Below, in pieces: positions 24,839-32,911 of a DNA stretch of 42,509 nucleotides. The notes beneath the pieces are model-generated. The model searched no databases and was not told the origin of the DNA. It worked only from the letters and a program-made list of their open reading frames with translations. Each line of letters opens with the position of its first letter. Position 1 is the first letter of the stretch. This DNA is from an uncultured Lysobacteraceae bacterium (lineage in GTDB: Bacteria > Pseudomonadota > Gammaproteobacteria > Xanthomonadales > Xanthomonadaceae), in contig CALCNV010000086.1 of the NCBI GenBank assembly GCA_937897645.1, forward strand, positions 1 to 42,509, given 5' to 3'. Both the position numbers and the translations under genes were made by a program.

Positions 24839-25097
24839 TCATGCTGGATGTGTAGCGTGCGAGCCGTGGGGTGCGGCATCGTAACGCGTCAGGCCCGCCA
24901 CGGCGCCCGTGGCGTAGCGCATCGGCTTGGCCAGCACGCCGGCCGGGGGGGGGCTCGTCGACCCGCAATTTCGCAAGGCCTTGCACGGCGCTGGAGGGGT
25001 GGAAACAACCCATCCCCGGGAACGGCAGCCGGTAACCCTGGCCCGGGTATCCGCAGAGGCGAAAGTCGGTGCCATCGCCAACAGAAGCCCATGGCAT
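24839..25097 (-). pseudogene. Probable small gene with a frameshift at a 9-G run
   Basis: From ATG 25097 the minus strand reads GDGTDFRLCGYPGQGYRLP, then FHPSSAVQGLAKLRVDEPP. At the run of nine G (24945-24953, C on the coding strand) the frame leaves protein-like sequence. Removing one base restores AGVLAKPMRYATGAVAGLTR and a TGA at 24839. The joined reading looks like a single ~86-aa protein of unknown family. The intact frame instead runs into the start of the TonB-like gene. Causes could be mutation, sequencing error or phase variation at the homopolymer. Confidence 0.4.
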
Positions 25098-25551
25098 CCA
25101 CCACAGTGACGTGGACGAAGCGGTGTGTCCTCTAGCGCAAGGCCCAGGCCGACTGTTGGCCTTGCCGGTGCTTCATGCGCCCTGCCGCGCGAACAGTTCG
25201 AACACGGCACTGGCCCAGAACGCGGTCGCCGCCACCACGAGCCACCGGTTGATCCTTCTCTTCAATGCGCTCTCCAAAGCGTGGTGGAATAAAAAATTCA
25301 CGGCGCAAACCGGAACCCGCGGATGCCAACATCCTGTGGATGTGGCGGCTCCGTCCCTGGAGCCATCACATGGCCATTGTCCGTACAGGTGCAGGGCCAT
25401 GGCAACGTAAATACTTCACACGGCAGCATCATTTAGCCCCTCGTTGCGCGATTTCCGGGCGCATCACTCAACCCGCAATCACATTCCGCGACGGCAGTCG
25501 CAAAACGAGTTGCCGGTTATCAAAACGCATGCGGCCCTCGGCCAATCCGTC
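25098..25551. other. Gap with no confident gene
   Basis: These 454 bp contain short open frames on both strands. One on the minus strand (25173-25400) ends in a basic plus hydrophobic segment (RRINRWLVVAATAFWASAVF) that could be a decayed membrane protein, but it has no ribosome site or recognised relatives. No clear promoter, terminator or repeat was seen. Confidence 0.4.
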
Positions 25552-26043
25552 CTACGCGCCCTCAACCTCGACGTTGATATGCGGGAAGTGGCTGGCGAGG
25601 TCGCGCGCCCACTGCTCGGGGTTGTAGGGAACGGCGCGCTCTTCCGGGAAACGGATCAATGCGTTTGCACGGTCGTACAGGAAAACCAGGTCACTGCTTT
25701 CACTGTGCTGTTGCACCCTGATCCTGGCAACGTCGTCCAGCGCGATGCTGTGGGTGTCGGCCGACACCAGGCTGTCCCACCAGAACAAGCGGCGCTGTGC
25801 CATGTCCAGCCGGCTTCCCCATTTGCGGTTGAAGGCGAGGAATCCCAGGCCCATCGCCGTGCCCACGCCGCCCATCAGGAACGCGATGGGGATCAGCCAG
25901 GGCGCGCACTCGCGACCGCTTGGGTCGCAATTGGAGGCAGGATCCACGGTAGCGCCGGCCCAGAGGAAGCCCAAGCCCACCAGCAGCACCAGGTAGCTAC
26001 TTACATCCCGCCGCGCCGACATGCTGTATTCGAGTTTCCTCAT
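25552..26043 (-). CDS. 163-aa two-TM membrane protein, paralogue 1
   Basis: The protein begins MRKLEYSMSARRD and has two hydrophobic segments (about 17-33 and 51-71) separated by a Cys-containing loop (DPASNCDPSGRECAPWL) that is probably periplasmic. A cytoplasmic C-terminal domain follows (WGSRLDMAQRRLFWWDSL to EQWARDLASHFPHINVEVEG). It is about 55-60% identical by eye to the 163-aa protein at 30672-31163, with the same length, so the two are paralogues. ATG 26043 is set by the paralogue's start; an upstream in-frame ATG (26073) would add ten residues not present there. The C-terminal half looks like a small beta-type, PH-like domain. No function is known. Confidence 0.82.
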   Translation of the reverse strand: MRKLEYSMSARRDVSSYLVLLVGLGFLWAGATVDPASNCDPSGRECAPWLIPIAFLMGGVGTAMGLGFLAFNRKWGSRLDMAQRRLFWWDSLVSADTHSIALDDVARIRVQQHSESSDLVFLYDRANALIRFPEERAVPYNPEQWARDLASHFPHINVEVEGA

Positions 26044-26147
26044 TGCCGCGAAGATATCGCATGCATGCGTCAATGTGATGACCGGGCGGCGCGCCCAGGC
26101 ACGGCCATCGCCTAGAATCCCGGGCTCATGCCACAGGCCCGCTGCCC

Positions 26148-27122
26148 ATGACTTCCACGTCCACCTTGCAAGAACTCCGGCTGTGGCTCGGCATCGAGCG
26201 CAACACCACCAGCCATGGCGAGAAATGGATCTCCGGCATCGGCGCCCTGATGGGCATCCTGTGCGTGTACGGGATCACCCGCTGGATGTTCCCGCAGGGG
26301 TTCACCGGCACGCCGGGCGGCGTGGTGATGCTCACTTCGATGGGTGCATCGGCGGTGTTGCTGTTTGCGGTTCCGCACGGCGCACTCTCGCAGCCATGGG
26401 CAGTGGTCGGTGGCCATCTCATCTCCGCCGCCATCGGCGTGACCTGCCAGCAACTGTTTCCCGACCACGCATGGACCGCGGCGCTTGCGGTCGGCCTGGC
26501 CGTGGGCGCCATGCATTACCTGCGCTGCATCCATCCGCCGGGTGGCGCCACCGCACTCGCCGCCGTGATCGGCGGCGCCGAAGTGCATGCACTGGGATAC
26601 CACTACCTGCTTGCGCCCGTATTGATCAACGTCGCCGCGATCCTGCTGATGGCGCTGGCCTTCAACGCATTGTTCCCGTGGCGCCGCTATCCCGCGCACC
26701 TGCACAAACGCACGCAAGCCTCACCCGCCACCCAGCCTGCGCAACGCCAGTTCGAACTGACCCAGGAAGACCTGTACGCCGCGATGGAGCAACTCAACTC
26801 CTACGTCGACATCACCTCCGACAGCCTTACCGAACTGCTGGAACTGGCCAAGCAGCACGCCGAACGCAACATCACTCATCCCGGCGAAATCCTCGCCGGG
26901 CATTTCTACAGCAACGGAAAGCTCGGCAAGTTGTGGAGCGTGCGGCAGGTCGTGGAGGCAAGCACATCGCAGGCGCCGGCCGCAGACGCAACCTTGCGCT
27001 ACAAGGTACTGGCCGGCGACGGCATGAACGACTCAGGCGAATGCAGCGCCGGTGAATTCCGCCAATGGGCGCGTTTCGAGGTAACGCCGCAGGAAAATGG
27101 GCGCTGGCTCAAAAAGGAATAG
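26148..27122 (+). CDS. HPP-family integral membrane protein
   Basis: The 324-aa protein has four predicted membrane segments within residues 30-190. The family signature HPPGGATAL lies near 125-133 (RCIHPPGGATALAAVIGG). HPP proteins have been linked to nitrite transport into chloroplasts and cyanobacteria; the substrate here is unknown. The C-terminal part (about 190-324; FELTQEDLYAAMEQLNSYVD and on) is soluble and resembles a short regulatory tail rather than full CBS domains. ATG 26148 is the only start that keeps the N-terminal soluble segment short. It is divergent from the 163-aa membrane gene, with about 100 bp between. Confidence 0.88.
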   Translation: MTSTSTLQELRLWLGIERNTTSHGEKWISGIGALMGILCVYGITRWMFPQGFTGTPGGVVMLTSMGASAVLLFAVPHGALSQPWAVVGGHLISAAIGVTCQQLFPDHAWTAALAVGLAVGAMHYLRCIHPPGGATALAAVIGGAEVHALGYHYLLAPVLINVAAILLMALAFNALFPWRRYPAHLHKRTQASPATQPAQRQFELTQEDLYAAMEQLNSYVDITSDSLTELLELAKQHAERNITHPGEILAGHFYSNGKLGKLWSVRQVVEASTSQAPAADATLRYKVLAGDGMNDSGECSAGEFRQWARFEVTPQENGRWLKKE

Positions 27123-27155
27123 GCCAAGGTCGTCCCGCATGCGGGTCGCGCGCGT

Positions 27156-27539
27156 TCACGGCAGCGCGCGCAGCAGGTGCTGCGGTTGCTCGCACACCAC
27201 CAGTTCATCGGCTGCAGTCGCCGTGCCGATGGCCTGCACGCGATCACCGGGCTGCAACGCCTGCACGTCGCCTGGCGGTGCCGCCTTGCACAGGTTCCAG
27301 CGCGCGGGCAGCTGCACGCGCACGCCGCGCGCAGTCGTGGTGGAGAGGGTGACGACCGCGTTGCCGTCATAGGCCCACGGCGCCGTATCCACGCTGACCA
27401 CGATGCCATCGATGGCGACTTGCTGGCCGATGGTGAAGGCACGACCCGCGAGCGCGGTCGCGCATGCGGACAGCATCACCAGGGTCGTGGCAATGGCGGG
27501 CCAGCGGATCGCGGGCAGGGTACGGATGCGTCGGGTCAT
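27156..27539 (-). CDS. Small exported or lipoprotein-like hypothetical protein
   Basis: The 127-aa protein has a basic start, a hydrophobic stretch and LSAC (about residues 23-26) that could be a lipobox; a conventional signal peptide is the alternative. The rest is beta-rich (IGQQVAIDGIVVSVDTAPWA, VQALQPGDRVQAIGTATA), suggesting an OB-like small barrel. No family was recognised. ATG 27539 is preceded by GGAATC. It is convergent with the HPP gene, with a 33-bp gap. Confidence 0.68.
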   Translation of the reverse strand: MTRRIRTLPAIRWPAIATTLVMLSACATALAGRAFTIGQQVAIDGIVVSVDTAPWAYDGNAVVTLSTTTARGVRVQLPARWNLCKAAPPGDVQALQPGDRVQAIGTATAADELVVCEQPQHLLRALP

Positions 27540-27728
27540 TCGGGATTCCGGCAGGTAAGCAAGGAGATTGGTGTTTCTAACCCATCGAATGTGAGCCGCG
27601 TGCGAATGACCGTGCGCTGCATGCCCATGCATGCGCACGCCTTCCCGATGCCTTACCCGGATGGCCGGCGCAGGTGTCGCAATCGCGCCGGGATGCCGTT
27701 CCGCACGCAAGGCTGGCATCATCCGCGC

Positions 27729-28823
27729 ATGCCCCTGACCCAGGATCACCTGCGCCGCTACGCCATCGCGCGCACGCTGTTCAAGCCGACCACGCTGATG
27801 CGCGCGATTGGGAAACTGGGCTTCGTGCAGGCCGATCCGATTCGCGCACCGGCGCGGGCGCAGGACCTGACCCTGCGCCACCGCGTCATCGGCTACCAGG
27901 CTGGCGAACTGGAGCGCCGCTATCCACGGCTGGAACTGGAAGAGGATTTCTTCGTCAACTACGGATTCCTGCCGCGCGCGCACCACGCGTTGATGCATCC
28001 GCGCGATGCGCGGCAGGCGTGGACGCCGACGCGCTGGAAGCAGGCGCTGGCGGTGCGCGCATTCATCGCCGAACATGGCACCGTGCATCCGCGCGAAGTC
28101 GACGCGCATTTCGCCCATGGCAAGGCCACCAACTGGTTTGGCGGTTCGTCCAACGCCAGCACCCAGTTGCTGGACGGCATGCACTATCGCGGGCTGCTGC
28201 GCGTGGCGGGGCGTGCCAGCGGTACGCGCACGTATGCCGTGCGCGAAGACAGCGCGCCGGTGGACAAGGCCGGCATCGATGCACGGCTGGATGCGCTGAT
28301 CGACGTGATCGTGCGCAAGTACGCGCCCTTGCCCGACGCCAGCCTCGGCCAACTGGTTGGCTACCTGGGCCGTGGCGTGCCGCAATGGGATGGCGCGCGC
28401 AAAGCGGCGCTGCTGCGGGCACGCAAGCGCCTGCAACGTGCGCGCGTGGAGGGTATCGATTGGTTGTGGCCGTCGGATGAGCGCGCAGAAAGCCGTCGCT
28501 GGAAGCCGGACGAAAACGTGCGCCTGCTGACGCCCTTCGATCCGCTGGTCTGGGACCGTCGTCGCTTCGAACTGTTGTGGGGCTGGGCGTATCGTTTCGA
28601 GGCCTACACGCCAGCGCCAAAGCGCAAGCTCGGTTACTACGCATTGCCCTTGCTATGGGGCGACCGCGTGATCGGCTGGGGCAACCTGTCAGTGGTCGCA
28701 GGCGTGTTGCAGGCACAGCTGCAGTATGTAGGCGGGGCGGCACCGCGCGATCCATGCTTCAAGGAGGGACTGCAGGCGGAGCTGGCACGGATGCGCAACT
28801 TCCTTGCTCTGGAACATGCTTGA
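27729..28823 (+). CDS. Winged-helix DNA glycosylase-like protein (YcaQ/AlkX, HTH_42)
   Basis: The 364-aa protein has the family opening LRRYAIARTLFKPTT and the catalytic-type motif QADPI (Gln34-Ala-Asp36), the Q-x-D form seen in E. coli YcaQ (AlkX). YcaQ unhooks interstrand crosslinks and removes alkylated bases. Further blocks are FVNYGFLPRAHHALMHPR, GTRTYAV, LTPFDPLVWDRRRFELLWG and YYALPLLWGDRVIGW, all typical of HTH_42 proteins of about 360-400 aa. Reading ATG 27729 as the start is supported by this N-terminus; the much longer upstream frame is antisense to the lipoprotein gene and should be ignored. The likely role is repair of alkylated or crosslinked DNA in the cytosol. The Q-x-D assignment is visible in sequence; activity is inferred. 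Confidence 0.9.
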   Translation: MPLTQDHLRRYAIARTLFKPTTLMRAIGKLGFVQADPIRAPARAQDLTLRHRVIGYQAGELERRYPRLELEEDFFVNYGFLPRAHHALMHPRDARQAWTPTRWKQALAVRAFIAEHGTVHPREVDAHFAHGKATNWFGGSSNASTQLLDGMHYRGLLRVAGRASGTRTYAVREDSAPVDKAGIDARLDALIDVIVRKYAPLPDASLGQLVGYLGRGVPQWDGARKAALLRARKRLQRARVEGIDWLWPSDERAESRRWKPDENVRLLTPFDPLVWDRRRFELLWGWAYRFEAYTPAPKRKLGYYALPLLWGDRVIGWGNLSVVAGVLQAQLQYVGGAAPRDPCFKEGLQAELARMRNFLALEHA

Positions 28824-28902
28824 CGTGCAGGCTTGGGCCTGGCGCTACCCGTGCCATGTCGATGCTTTCAGAACCATCGGAGTGATGGCATGGAACCTTC
28901 CG

Positions 28903-28985
28903 TCCACCCTCCACCTCAAGCGCGATGCGCAAGCAATGCTTGGCCAGGTCGCGCGCCCAGTCCTGCACGTTGCAGGGCAGGATAC
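28903..28985 (-). pseudogene. Relic of a third 163-aa membrane-protein paralogue (C-terminal end)
   Basis: The minus strand reads ILPCNVQDWARDLAKHC then IALEVEGG. This matches the last ~28 residues of the protein at 30672-31163 (VLPYNVQDWARDVAKHC, VVVEIEGH). Nothing upstream of it on the minus strand matches the rest of the family; the TPR gene's 3' end begins there instead. It is therefore a truncated copy left after duplication or recombination. It is adjacent to the stop of the AlkX-like gene. Confidence 0.8.
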
Positions 28986-29000
28986 TAGGCACTGCAAACT

Positions 29001-30548
29001 TCAGTTGTTCATGTAGCCCACGAAGATTGGGTAGCGTTCGACATGCCCAACCTTGTCGATGGCGGCCACTACATCAGGTCGCGCCAACACGGCCTTGAAA
29101 TTGGCTTCTGGAACGACGTCCGCGGCTTGAGGGGCGATCTCGATGGAGTGTTGGGCCCAGCCGAGGGCTTCGCTGCGGTCATCCGGAGAAGCCAGGAGTA
29201 CTTTCAGCAGCTCGGCTGCCTGGTCAAGCTGTCCTGTTTCCAGCAGTGCCCACAGGTACAGGCTATGCGAGGTGCTGCGATGCTTGCGCAGGTACTGCAT
29301 GGCCTCTCTGGCGGCAGCGTCGTCGCCGGTCTGCACCGCGATGCGATGCTCGGTCGAGGCCTTCACCATCTTGCCGTACGGCGACAGTGCCTCGCCCAGC
29401 CGCAGCATGGTTGCACGGGCCTGCTGGGGACGACCCATGCTGCTGTACAACTGCGCGAGGTTGAGTATCTGGCTTACGTTGGCGCCCCCGCCTTCATCCA
29501 GTCGGCTAGCGGTTTCCAATTGCTGGATGGCCTCTTCAGGCCGACCCAGCCTGCGCAACGCCACGGCACGATTGTTCATCGTCCATGCCTTCGCATCCAT
29601 GTCGGTGAACAGCGCGTCCTCTTCGGCCATCTGTGCCATCTTGGACAGGATGAGGTCGGCGTGGTGCAGCGCGGCCTGGGTCATGCCGGCAGTCAACATG
29701 GCGTCGTTCAGTTCATTGCGCAATTGCAGCGAGTCGGGTGTCGCGCTGGCGAGTCGCTGCAGCGTTTCGACCTGGTTCTTCGCGGCGAGCCCGACATCGA
29801 AACGCGGTGCGTTGCGATCGATCAGCTGATCGAACTGCCGGTCGCTGCGAAGCTTCACGATGGATTCCGGCGAGTCCACGTGCTGGGCGGATTCGCGCGC
29901 CTGTCCAACGCGGCCAGCAAGCAATTGCATCAAGGTCAACTCGTACCACAGGCTACTGTTCTGACTTCTGCCCTGCATCCAGTCCGCCTGGGTCAGTGCC
30001 TCCAATAAACCGAGCCTGGCCGGCGCCGGCAACTCGGACTGGTACAACAGCTGCGATACCAGTCCAGTATCAATCACGTCCTCTTGCACCGGCCATGTCC
30101 GCACCAGGTGGATGATCGCCAGTACCGATGCTTCGCGATTGCCCGCTTCGTACTCCAATGTCGCCAGTGGATACCAGTCTTCCCTGACATCCGGATCCGC
30201 CGCCTTGCGTTGCCTTGCGCTTGCCAATGCCCGTGTGTAATTGCCTTCTTGCAGCGCGAGCCAGGTGGACAACGAATAGGCATCGTGGCGCACGCCCTTG
30301 TGCTGCGCCGCGAATCGGGGGTCCACCAGCAGGCGTTCCAGCAACTCACGCGCACGCACGGGTTCGCTCTTGGCGATCATGAACATGGAATCCAGCTGAT
30401 CGGCGAGCGGTGCCTCCGGGTCAACCTCGACCACCATCCGATTCATCGGACTCCCGGCCTTGGCATGAGGCCCCGCGGCGTGCGCGCAAAGCTGGCCGAA
30501 TGACAGATTGATGACGACCAGGAAAACGATCTTGTGAGATAAGCGCAC
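29001..30548 (-). CDS. Exported TPR-repeat protein
   Basis: The 515-aa protein has a signal peptide (VRLSHKIVFLVVINLSFGQLCAHAA, read from GTG). Helical repeats of about 34 residues follow, for example NYTRALASARQRKAADPDVR, MNNRAVALRRLGRPEEAIQQ and QARATMLRLGEALSPYGKMV, the TPR pattern of paired amphipathic helices. TPR proteins scaffold protein-protein contacts; here in the periplasm or outer envelope. GTG 30548 is chosen because AGGGGG sits 6 nt upstream and the signal peptide begins directly after. It lies between a complete 163-aa membrane-protein gene (upstream, same strand) and the relic of another (downstream), which suggests a duplicated gene-pair unit. Confidence 0.83.
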   Translation of the reverse strand: MRLSHKIVFLVVINLSFGQLCAHAAGPHAKAGSPMNRMVVEVDPEAPLADQLDSMFMIAKSEPVRARELLERLLVDPRFAAQHKGVRHDAYSLSTWLALQEGNYTRALASARQRKAADPDVREDWYPLATLEYEAGNREASVLAIIHLVRTWPVQEDVIDTGLVSQLLYQSELPAPARLGLLEALTQADWMQGRSQNSSLWYELTLMQLLAGRVGQARESAQHVDSPESIVKLRSDRQFDQLIDRNAPRFDVGLAAKNQVETLQRLASATPDSLQLRNELNDAMLTAGMTQAALHHADLILSKMAQMAEEDALFTDMDAKAWTMNNRAVALRRLGRPEEAIQQLETASRLDEGGGANVSQILNLAQLYSSMGRPQQARATMLRLGEALSPYGKMVKASTEHRIAVQTGDDAAAREAMQYLRKHRSTSHSLYLWALLETGQLDQAAELLKVLLASPDDRSEALGWAQHSIEIAPQAADVVPEANFKAVLARPDVVAAIDKVGHVERYPIFVGYMNN

Positions 30549-30671
30549 GCTACCCCCTGCCTTGAATCCATCCAGGATCAACCAAGGCAATAGTAGCGGC
30601 CTGATGCGGCCCAGTGACGGTTTTCGACCTGCATGTCTTTCGGCTCGGCTTCACATGGAAAGACAGTGCCG

Positions 30672-31163
30672 CTAGTGGCCTTCGATTTCGACCACGACGT
30701 TCGGGCAATGCTTGGCCACGTCGCGCGCCCAGTCCTGCACGTTGTAGGGCAGCACGTGCTTGTCGGTGAAGCGGATCTTTGCGCCGTCACGACCGTAGAA
30801 ATGCAGTTGGTCCCTGCTTTCGCTGGGCCGCACCACCTTGATCCTGTCAATGGCATCCAGCGCAATGTGCTGGTGGTCTTCCGATACTGCCGTGTCCCAC
30901 CAGGTCAACTGCCGTTGCGAAAGGTCAAGCCGACTGCCCCATCGACGGTTCGCACCCAGCAATCCCACGGCCGCCGCGATGGCCAGCAGGCCCATGCCAA
31001 ACGCCACGTACACCAGCCACGGCGCACAGTCGCGTCCGCTGATATCGCAATTGCTGGCCGGATCAATCGTGGCCCCGGCGTAGGTGAAGGCAAGGCCGAC
31101 CAGCAAGGCCAGGTAGCTCTGCCAATCCCGTCGCGCCGACATGCTGTACTCGAGCTTTTTCAT
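30672..31163 (-). CDS. 163-aa two-TM membrane protein, paralogue 2
   Basis: The protein begins MKKLEYSMSARRD and has the same architecture as the protein at 25552-26043. There are two membrane segments (about 17-34 and 50-72) around a Cys-containing loop (DPASNCDISGRDCAPWL), then a cytoplasmic domain (RWGSRLDLSQRQLTWWDTAV to NVQDWARDVAKHC). The two Cys spaced 7 apart are conserved in both copies and could form a disulfide outside the membrane. The function is unknown. It lies 123 bp upstream of the TPR gene on the same strand and may be co-transcribed with it. Confidence 0.85.
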   Translation of the reverse strand: MKKLEYSMSARRDWQSYLALLVGLAFTYAGATIDPASNCDISGRDCAPWLVYVAFGMGLLAIAAAVGLLGANRRWGSRLDLSQRQLTWWDTAVSEDHQHIALDAIDRIKVVRPSESRDQLHFYGRDGAKIRFTDKHVLPYNVQDWARDVAKHCPNVVVEIEGH

Positions 31164-31256
31164 TGGGCGAAGGATATTGCATGTATTCGTGGAGGATGAT
31201 GCGTTCCTTCCGGAATGGACATCATCAACCCGGCGCCGGTTTCGCGCTGGACGCGG

Positions 31257-31457
31257 TCACTCGTAGTAGCCACCACCGATGATGGTGCAGATCTGTTCCT
31301 GGTTGAAGCCGTGGTAACGGCGGCCACCGGTGGTGTGGCGCTGGGCGAACAGCTTGCCGCTGGCCGGCGTGCGCTCGCGTTGTTCCTGCAGCAGCCACTT
31401 GGCGTAATCGTTGCTGAGGTTGCGTGCCCGGATCGGGTCGAGTTTCGGTTTCGGCAT
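31257..31457 (-). CDS. Small hypothetical protein, 66 aa
   Basis: The short basic protein starts MPKPKLDPIRARNLSNDYAK and has a C-terminal GGRRYHGFNQEQICTIIGGG. Codon use is host-like. ATG 31457 has a moderate ribosome site (GCAGG, about 9 nt upstream). The longer in-frame reading (to 32114) overlaps the transposase-derived gene on the other strand and is a shadow. No family was recognised; the pattern suggests a small DNA- or RNA-associated protein, but that is a guess. Confidence 0.55.
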   Translation of the reverse strand: MPKPKLDPIRARNLSNDYAKWLLQEQRERTPASGKLFAQRHTTGGRRYHGFNQEQICTIIGGGYYE

Positions 31458-31667
31458 GGCGGGGCCTGCAGGAAGTGCGCCGGAGAAGAGTGAAAAACCT
31501 GTCGTGCAGAATACCTTGTCCCTCTGTCCGCGGCATCCGGCACGGTCATCGACGCAGCCTCCTGCGCTTGCCCCGTAGGCATGACTGGATCTCGTCGTTG
31601 CCGTCCATGGCCGTGGTGGCGACATGCCTGCGTTGTAGTGGGGTGGCGTTTGCGAAAGGGGCGGGTG

Positions 31668-32234
31668 ATGGCGCAGCGTGGGAAAGCAGCGATCGGAACC
31701 GACGCGACAGGCGAGGTCCCGTCGTCCAGGCATGAAGATCCCATCGAAGGGCGGCTGTCGATTCGCAGGTGGTACGACCTGTCGTCGCGCCTTCCGGGCC
31801 AGCTTGCGGGGAAATCGGTGAATGGACTGGACACGCGCCGTTTCATCGAGGCCGTGCTGTGGATAGCCGCGACCGATTCCACCTGGCCGCAATTGCCGGC
31901 GTCCTACGGCAACTTCCATATCGTCTACCAGCGATTCGTGCGCTGGACCAAGCTGGATGTCTGGGATTTCGTGTGCACGCGCCTGCATGGCGACCACAGG
32001 TTGCCCGCATTGCAGCGCCTCGTGCGCCAGCAGCGGGACATCCTGCAGCGACGCGACCTGAAGGCCGCGCCGAAGGAAGCCGGTGCCGCGACGGAATCGA
32101 TGCAACGCCTGCATGCACTTGAAGCGCGCGTGGAAAGAATGGAATCACTCTTGCTTGCCTTGCTGGATGCATTTCCCCAGGACCCGGACACGATCCGTGA
32201 CCTGCCTGGGCGGAACCTGCACGACCAGGGCTGA
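31668..32234 (+). CDS. IS5/DUF4096-type transposase N-domain protein, no catalytic domain
   Basis: The 188-aa protein has, at about residues 30-105, the insertion-element N-terminal domain (DUF4096-like). RWYDLSSRLPGQ, then LDTRRFIEAVLWIAATDSTW, PQLPASYGNFHIVYQRFVRW and DVWDF correspond to the pattern LxPLLPG / FFEAVLWIxRTGxxWRDLP / FGxWxSVYxRFxRW of IS5-group transposases. After it, instead of a DDE catalytic domain, comes a ~75-residue helical tail (RQQRDILQRRDLKAAPKEA, SMQRLHALEARVERMESLLL) likely to form a coiled coil. There are no inverted terminal repeats or transposase remainder nearby. ATG 31668 has an AAAGGGG ribosome site. This looks like a domesticated DNA-binding protein, perhaps a regulator. 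Confidence 0.75.
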   Translation: MAQRGKAAIGTDATGEVPSSRHEDPIEGRLSIRRWYDLSSRLPGQLAGKSVNGLDTRRFIEAVLWIAATDSTWPQLPASYGNFHIVYQRFVRWTKLDVWDFVCTRLHGDHRLPALQRLVRQQRDILQRRDLKAAPKEAGAATESMQRLHALEARVERMESLLLALLDAFPQDPDTIRDLPGRNLHDQG

Positions 32235-32295
32235 CGCGCCCCGGCGAAAGCAGGGCCGCGCAATGGCTGGCCTGCGTGGTTGCGAAGCGTCGTGA

Positions 32296-32763
32296 TCAGT
32301 TGCGCAGGTAGTCGCGCTTGAAACCACCCAGCTCCGCGAGCTCAGCCAACGCGACCGTGGCGTGGCCCAGCAGCTTCACCGTCGCAGCCACGTCGTCCCA
32401 TGCGTTGCTGCCTCGGGCGCCGCCATGGAACAGGTTGTTGCGTACCGTGCGCAACAGGATCGCCATTTTCTGCAGGTCATGTTCATTGGCATCGAAGCTG
32501 ATTCCGTTCCACGCCAGCTTCGCGTTGCCCGCCATGACCTGCTGCTGCGGACTTGCCTTCACCACGGCCAAGGCATCGGCGGACAGCGTGTACTGCAGGC
32601 GCTTGGCCCTGACGAACATGTCCCAGTTCGGCTCTGCCTTCTTGCCCGGCCGGTCGGATTTGAGGAAACCGGCTTCCTTCAGGCAGAACTCGAACCTGGA
32701 GAACCAGTAGTTGAACTCGAACGCCGCGCGTTCCAGTTCCGCGGTTATTTCATTGCGTTTCAT
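32296..32763 (-). CDS. HEPN-like protein
   Basis: The 155-aa, all-helical protein carries LLRTVRNNLFHGG, an R-x4-H signature (Arg108, His113) followed by Gly-Gly. This is the RNase-type motif of HEPN domains such as those in toxin and anti-phage abortive-infection proteins. Upstream helices (AAFEFNYWFSRFEFCLKEAG) fit the family's four-helix bundle. No antitoxin-like nucleotidyltransferase (MNT) is adjacent, so it would be a stand-alone HEPN. ATG 32763 (MKRNEITAELER) has only a weak upstream GGA. It is convergent with the transposase-derived gene and lies downstream of the diguanylate cyclase. RNase activity is inferred from the motif. Confidence 0.72.
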   Translation of the reverse strand: MKRNEITAELERAAFEFNYWFSRFEFCLKEAGFLKSDRPGKKAEPNWDMFVRAKRLQYTLSADALAVVKASPQQQVMAGNAKLAWNGISFDANEHDLQKMAILLRTVRNNLFHGGARGSNAWDDVAATVKLLGHATVALAELAELGGFKRDYLRN

Positions 32764-32911
32764 GCGTTGGTCCGTGGAGGGGATGGAGAGCTGCGGCATG
32801 CCGCGGGCGGCATCCGTCCCGGGGCATGGCCATGCCGATGCCATGCTACCCGCAGTCCCTGTGCGGCGCGTCGTCGTGGCGCGCCGTGCGACCAGTCGCG
32901 GTGGTTCGCGG

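Noticed and set aside
25173..25400. Short minus-strand frame with one hydrophobic segment
   Set aside because: There is no ribosome site, no relatives recognised, and Trp/Cys/His-rich noise in the first half; it is left as part of an unexplained gap.
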